A stretch of DNA of 6,813 bases from Chloroflexota bacterium (GTDB taxonomy: Bacteria; Chloroflexota; Limnocylindria; P2-11E): NCBI GenBank assembly GCA_025350745.1, contig JANXXG010000151.1, forward strand, positions 1 to 6,813, written 5' to 3'. Positions within the stretch are counted from its first letter, which is position 1; each line of letters starts with the position of its first letter. Both the position numbers and the translations under genes were made by a program. The notes beneath the pieces are model-generated. The model was not told the DNA's origin. It worked only from the letters and a program-made list of their open reading frames with translations, and did no database searches. Of this stretch, positions 5,522 to 6,813 are shown piece after piece.

Positions 5522-6769
5522 ATGCGCAAGCTCTCAGCGGTCGTGCTCGTCGCGGCCTTCGTGATCGCGGCATGCGGCGGCGGGACGACCGCGCCCGCGG
5601 CCAGCAGTAGCACGGCGGCCACGGTCAACGTGCCCGACACGGTCCACCTTGCGGCCTCGCTGCCGCTGACGGGCGCGGACGCGTCGATCGCCAAGATCAT
5701 GAAGGACTCATACGAGCTCTTCTTCAAGCAGCTCAACGATGGCGGCGGCCTTCAGGTCGGCAACAAGAAGGTCAAGTTCGATCTGAAGATCGAGGACAAC
5801 AAGGGCGACGCCGCGGCGAGCGGCCAGATCTACGAGAAGTTCATCACCCAGGACAACATCGACCTGCTCCTTGGTGGCTACAACACCACCATCACGACCC
5901 AGGAGGTCAAGGTCGCCAACCGCTACAAGATCCCGTACGTCGGCGGCGGCGGCGCTTCGTCCTCGATCTATGTCGACAACGTGTGGGCCGTCGGCGTGCT
6001 CGCCTCCATCGAGAAGCTTGCCGCGACCCAGCTCGACTTCATCAAGACCCAGCAGGACGCGAACAAGCTACCGAAGCCGCTCAAGATCGCGGTCGCGTAC
6101 GAGAACAGCTCGCACGGCAAGGAATTCCTGAAGGGCCTTCAAGAAGGCGAGAAGGCCGCGCCGGACCGGTTCAAGATCGTCTTTAACGAGACCTTCGACC
6201 TGAATGGCAAGGACTACACGTCGCTGTTGAACAAGGTGAAGGACGCGAACGCCGACGCCTATATGGTCGACGCCCGCGTCGCCGACTACATCCTGATGCA
6301 GACCCAGTACAAGCAGCTCGGCATGTACCACCCGTACGTGACGTACGGCCCGCGCGGTCCGGAGAAGGCGGCACGCGACGCGCTCAAGGACTCGAGCGAT
6401 TACATCACCGCGGCGACCTGGTTCGACAGCCAGATGCCCGGTGACGTCATCAAGAAGTGGCTCGATACGTTCAAGGTCACGGGCGACTCCCCAGAGTGGT
6501 ACGCCGCCTCGGCGTGGGAATGCGCGCGCATCCTCACCAGCGCGATCCAGAAGGGTCAGACGGTCGACAAGCAGAAGATCCGCGACATCCTGTTCAGCAC
6601 GAACTGGGAGGGCTCGCTCTTCCCGGGCGGCGCCATCAAGTTCGGCGCGACTGGACAGGCGAACAACGACTACGTCATGACGCAGAACACCCCAAACGGC
6701 GCCCGGATCCTGATCTGGCCGAAGGACCTCCAGACCGGCACCGCAACGATGCCGATCCCGAAGAAATAG
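5522..6769 (+). CDS. ABC transporter substrate-binding lipoprotein, branched-chain amino acid (LivK) type
   Basis: This is an extracytoplasmic binding protein that should deliver a small ligand to an ABC importer of the Liv class. The 415 residues fit the family. Residues 1-17 are a lipoprotein signal (MRK, a hydrophobic run, lipobox IAAC) with lipidated Cys18. Residues 19-37 are a Gly/Thr/Ala/Ser-rich tether. The type I periplasmic-binding fold follows: LAASLPLTGADA (43-54), LNDGGGL (71-77), KIEDNKGD (89-96), LLLGGYNTTITT (115-126), the second lobe with KIAVAYENSSHGKEFLKGL (188-206), the hinge and return region (245-300), and the family-like end IWPKDLQTGTATMPIPK (398-414). Amino acid, amide or another small molecule is possible; the ligand cannot be read from sequence. 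It has its own promoter-like box and precedes a permease-like start, so it probably heads a transporter operon. Confidence 0.92.
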   Translation: MRKLSAVVLVAAFVIAACGGGTTAPAASSSTAATVNVPDTVHLAASLPLTGADASIAKIMKDSYELFFKQLNDGGGLQVGNKKVKFDLKIEDNKGDAAASGQIYEKFITQDNIDLLLGGYNTTITTQEVKVANRYKIPYVGGGGASSSIYVDNVWAVGVLASIEKLAATQLDFIKTQQDANKLPKPLKIAVAYENSSHGKEFLKGLQEGEKAAPDRFKIVFNETFDLNGKDYTSLLNKVKDANADAYMVDARVADYILMQTQYKQLGMYHPYVTYGPRGPEKAARDALKDSSDYITAATWFDSQMPGDVIKKWLDTFKVTGDSPEWYAASAWECARILTSAIQKGQTVDKQKIRDILFSTNWEGSLFPGGAIKFGATGQANNDYVMTQNTPNGARILIWPKDLQTGTATMPIPKK

Positions 6770-6777
6770 CAAGCTAG

Positions 6778-6813
6778 ATGCGCCTCCTCGAGGCGCTCAT
6801 CAGCGCGCTGATG
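6778..6813 (+). CDS. Probable LivH-like ABC permease, N-terminal fragment (cut by window edge)
   Basis: Twelve codons, MRLLEALISALM, are visible starting eight bases after the binding-protein stop. Branched-chain amino acid permeases of the LivH type commonly begin with a short head such as LLxxLxxGLxLG leading into the first membrane helix, and this fragment fits that pattern. The position directly after a LivK-like gene supports it. There is no convincing ribosome site in the eight-base gap, so translation may depend on read-through from the upstream gene. The assignment leans on context because so little sequence is present. Confidence 0.5.
   Translation, partial: MRLLEALISALM
6780..6796 (+). 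repeat. Perfect inverted repeat at binding-protein/permease junction
   Basis: GCGCCTC (6780-6786) and GAGGCGC (6790-6796) are perfect complements separated by CTC, predicting a strong 7-bp hairpin just after the permease ATG. No T-run follows, so it is not a standard terminator. Confidence 0.55.
6798..6813 (+). repeat. 16-base perfect palindrome at window end
   Basis: CATCAGCGCGCTGATG is its own reverse complement. As RNA it could fold as a 6-bp stem with a CGCG loop. It starts one base after the previous inverted repeat and ends at the window edge, so any extension or following T-run cannot be seen. Confidence 0.5.

Noticed and set aside
6441..6777. Alternative plus-strand frames inside the binding-protein gene
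   Set aside because: They are Arg/Ser-rich off-frame readings of a gene whose own frame has a signal peptide, lipobox and full binding-protein domain order.
1..6813. Mobile element, CRISPR array, tRNA, defence island or other novel locus
   Set aside because: No terminal repeats, spaced direct repeats, transposase or integrase motifs, or tRNA-like cloverleaf were seen, and gene packing leaves no room for a sizeable non-coding element.

Overview
The window is dense, high-GC bacterial chromosome (roughly two-thirds G+C by eye). It holds five complete protein genes and two genes cut by the window edges, with almost no non-coding DNA: the largest gaps are 45, 52 and 54 bases. No rRNA, tRNA, CRISPR array, transposase, integrase or phage gene was seen. 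Composition looks uniform throughout, so nothing suggests a recently acquired island. GTG starts, GGAGG-type ribosome sites, lipobox secretion and the gene set fit a high-GC Chloroflexota-like or Actinomycetota-like lineage. That placement is an impression, not a demonstration.

Left part (1-2874): a pentose-phosphate block arranged divergently. On the minus strand lies a short-form 6-phosphogluconate dehydrogenase (gnd). Seven bases beyond its stop begins what looks like glucose-6-phosphate dehydrogenase (zwf), of which only about 15 codons are inside the window. On the plus strand, starting 45 bases from gnd, is a full-length transketolase (tkt) closely resembling the short animal-type enzyme. 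The oxidative branch (zwf, gnd) and the non-oxidative branch (tkt) thus flank one compact intergenic region that must hold both starts.

Middle part (2894-5467): a tight three-gene membrane cassette of lemA, an HtpX-like M48 zinc metalloprotease (4 bases after lemA), and an unnamed membrane-anchored protein whose start overlaps the htpX stop by 4 bases (GTGA). The third protein has one membrane segment, a Pro/Ser/Thr-rich linker and seven repeats of about 39 residues, read here as a seven-bladed beta-propeller outside the membrane. LemA next to HtpX is a known pairing; the propeller as third member is the least explained part of the window.

Right part (5468-6813): after its own promoter-like element, a lipoprotein substrate-binding protein of the branched-chain amino acid (LivK/Peripla_BP_6) type. 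It is followed by the first 12 codons of a probable LivH-like permease. Two adjacent perfect inverted repeats sit at that junction.

Overall the window is mostly ordinary metabolism and transport. The points most worth a second look are the LemA-HtpX-propeller cassette, the symmetric TAGGGTA element between gnd and tkt, and the paired hairpins at the binding-protein/permease junction.
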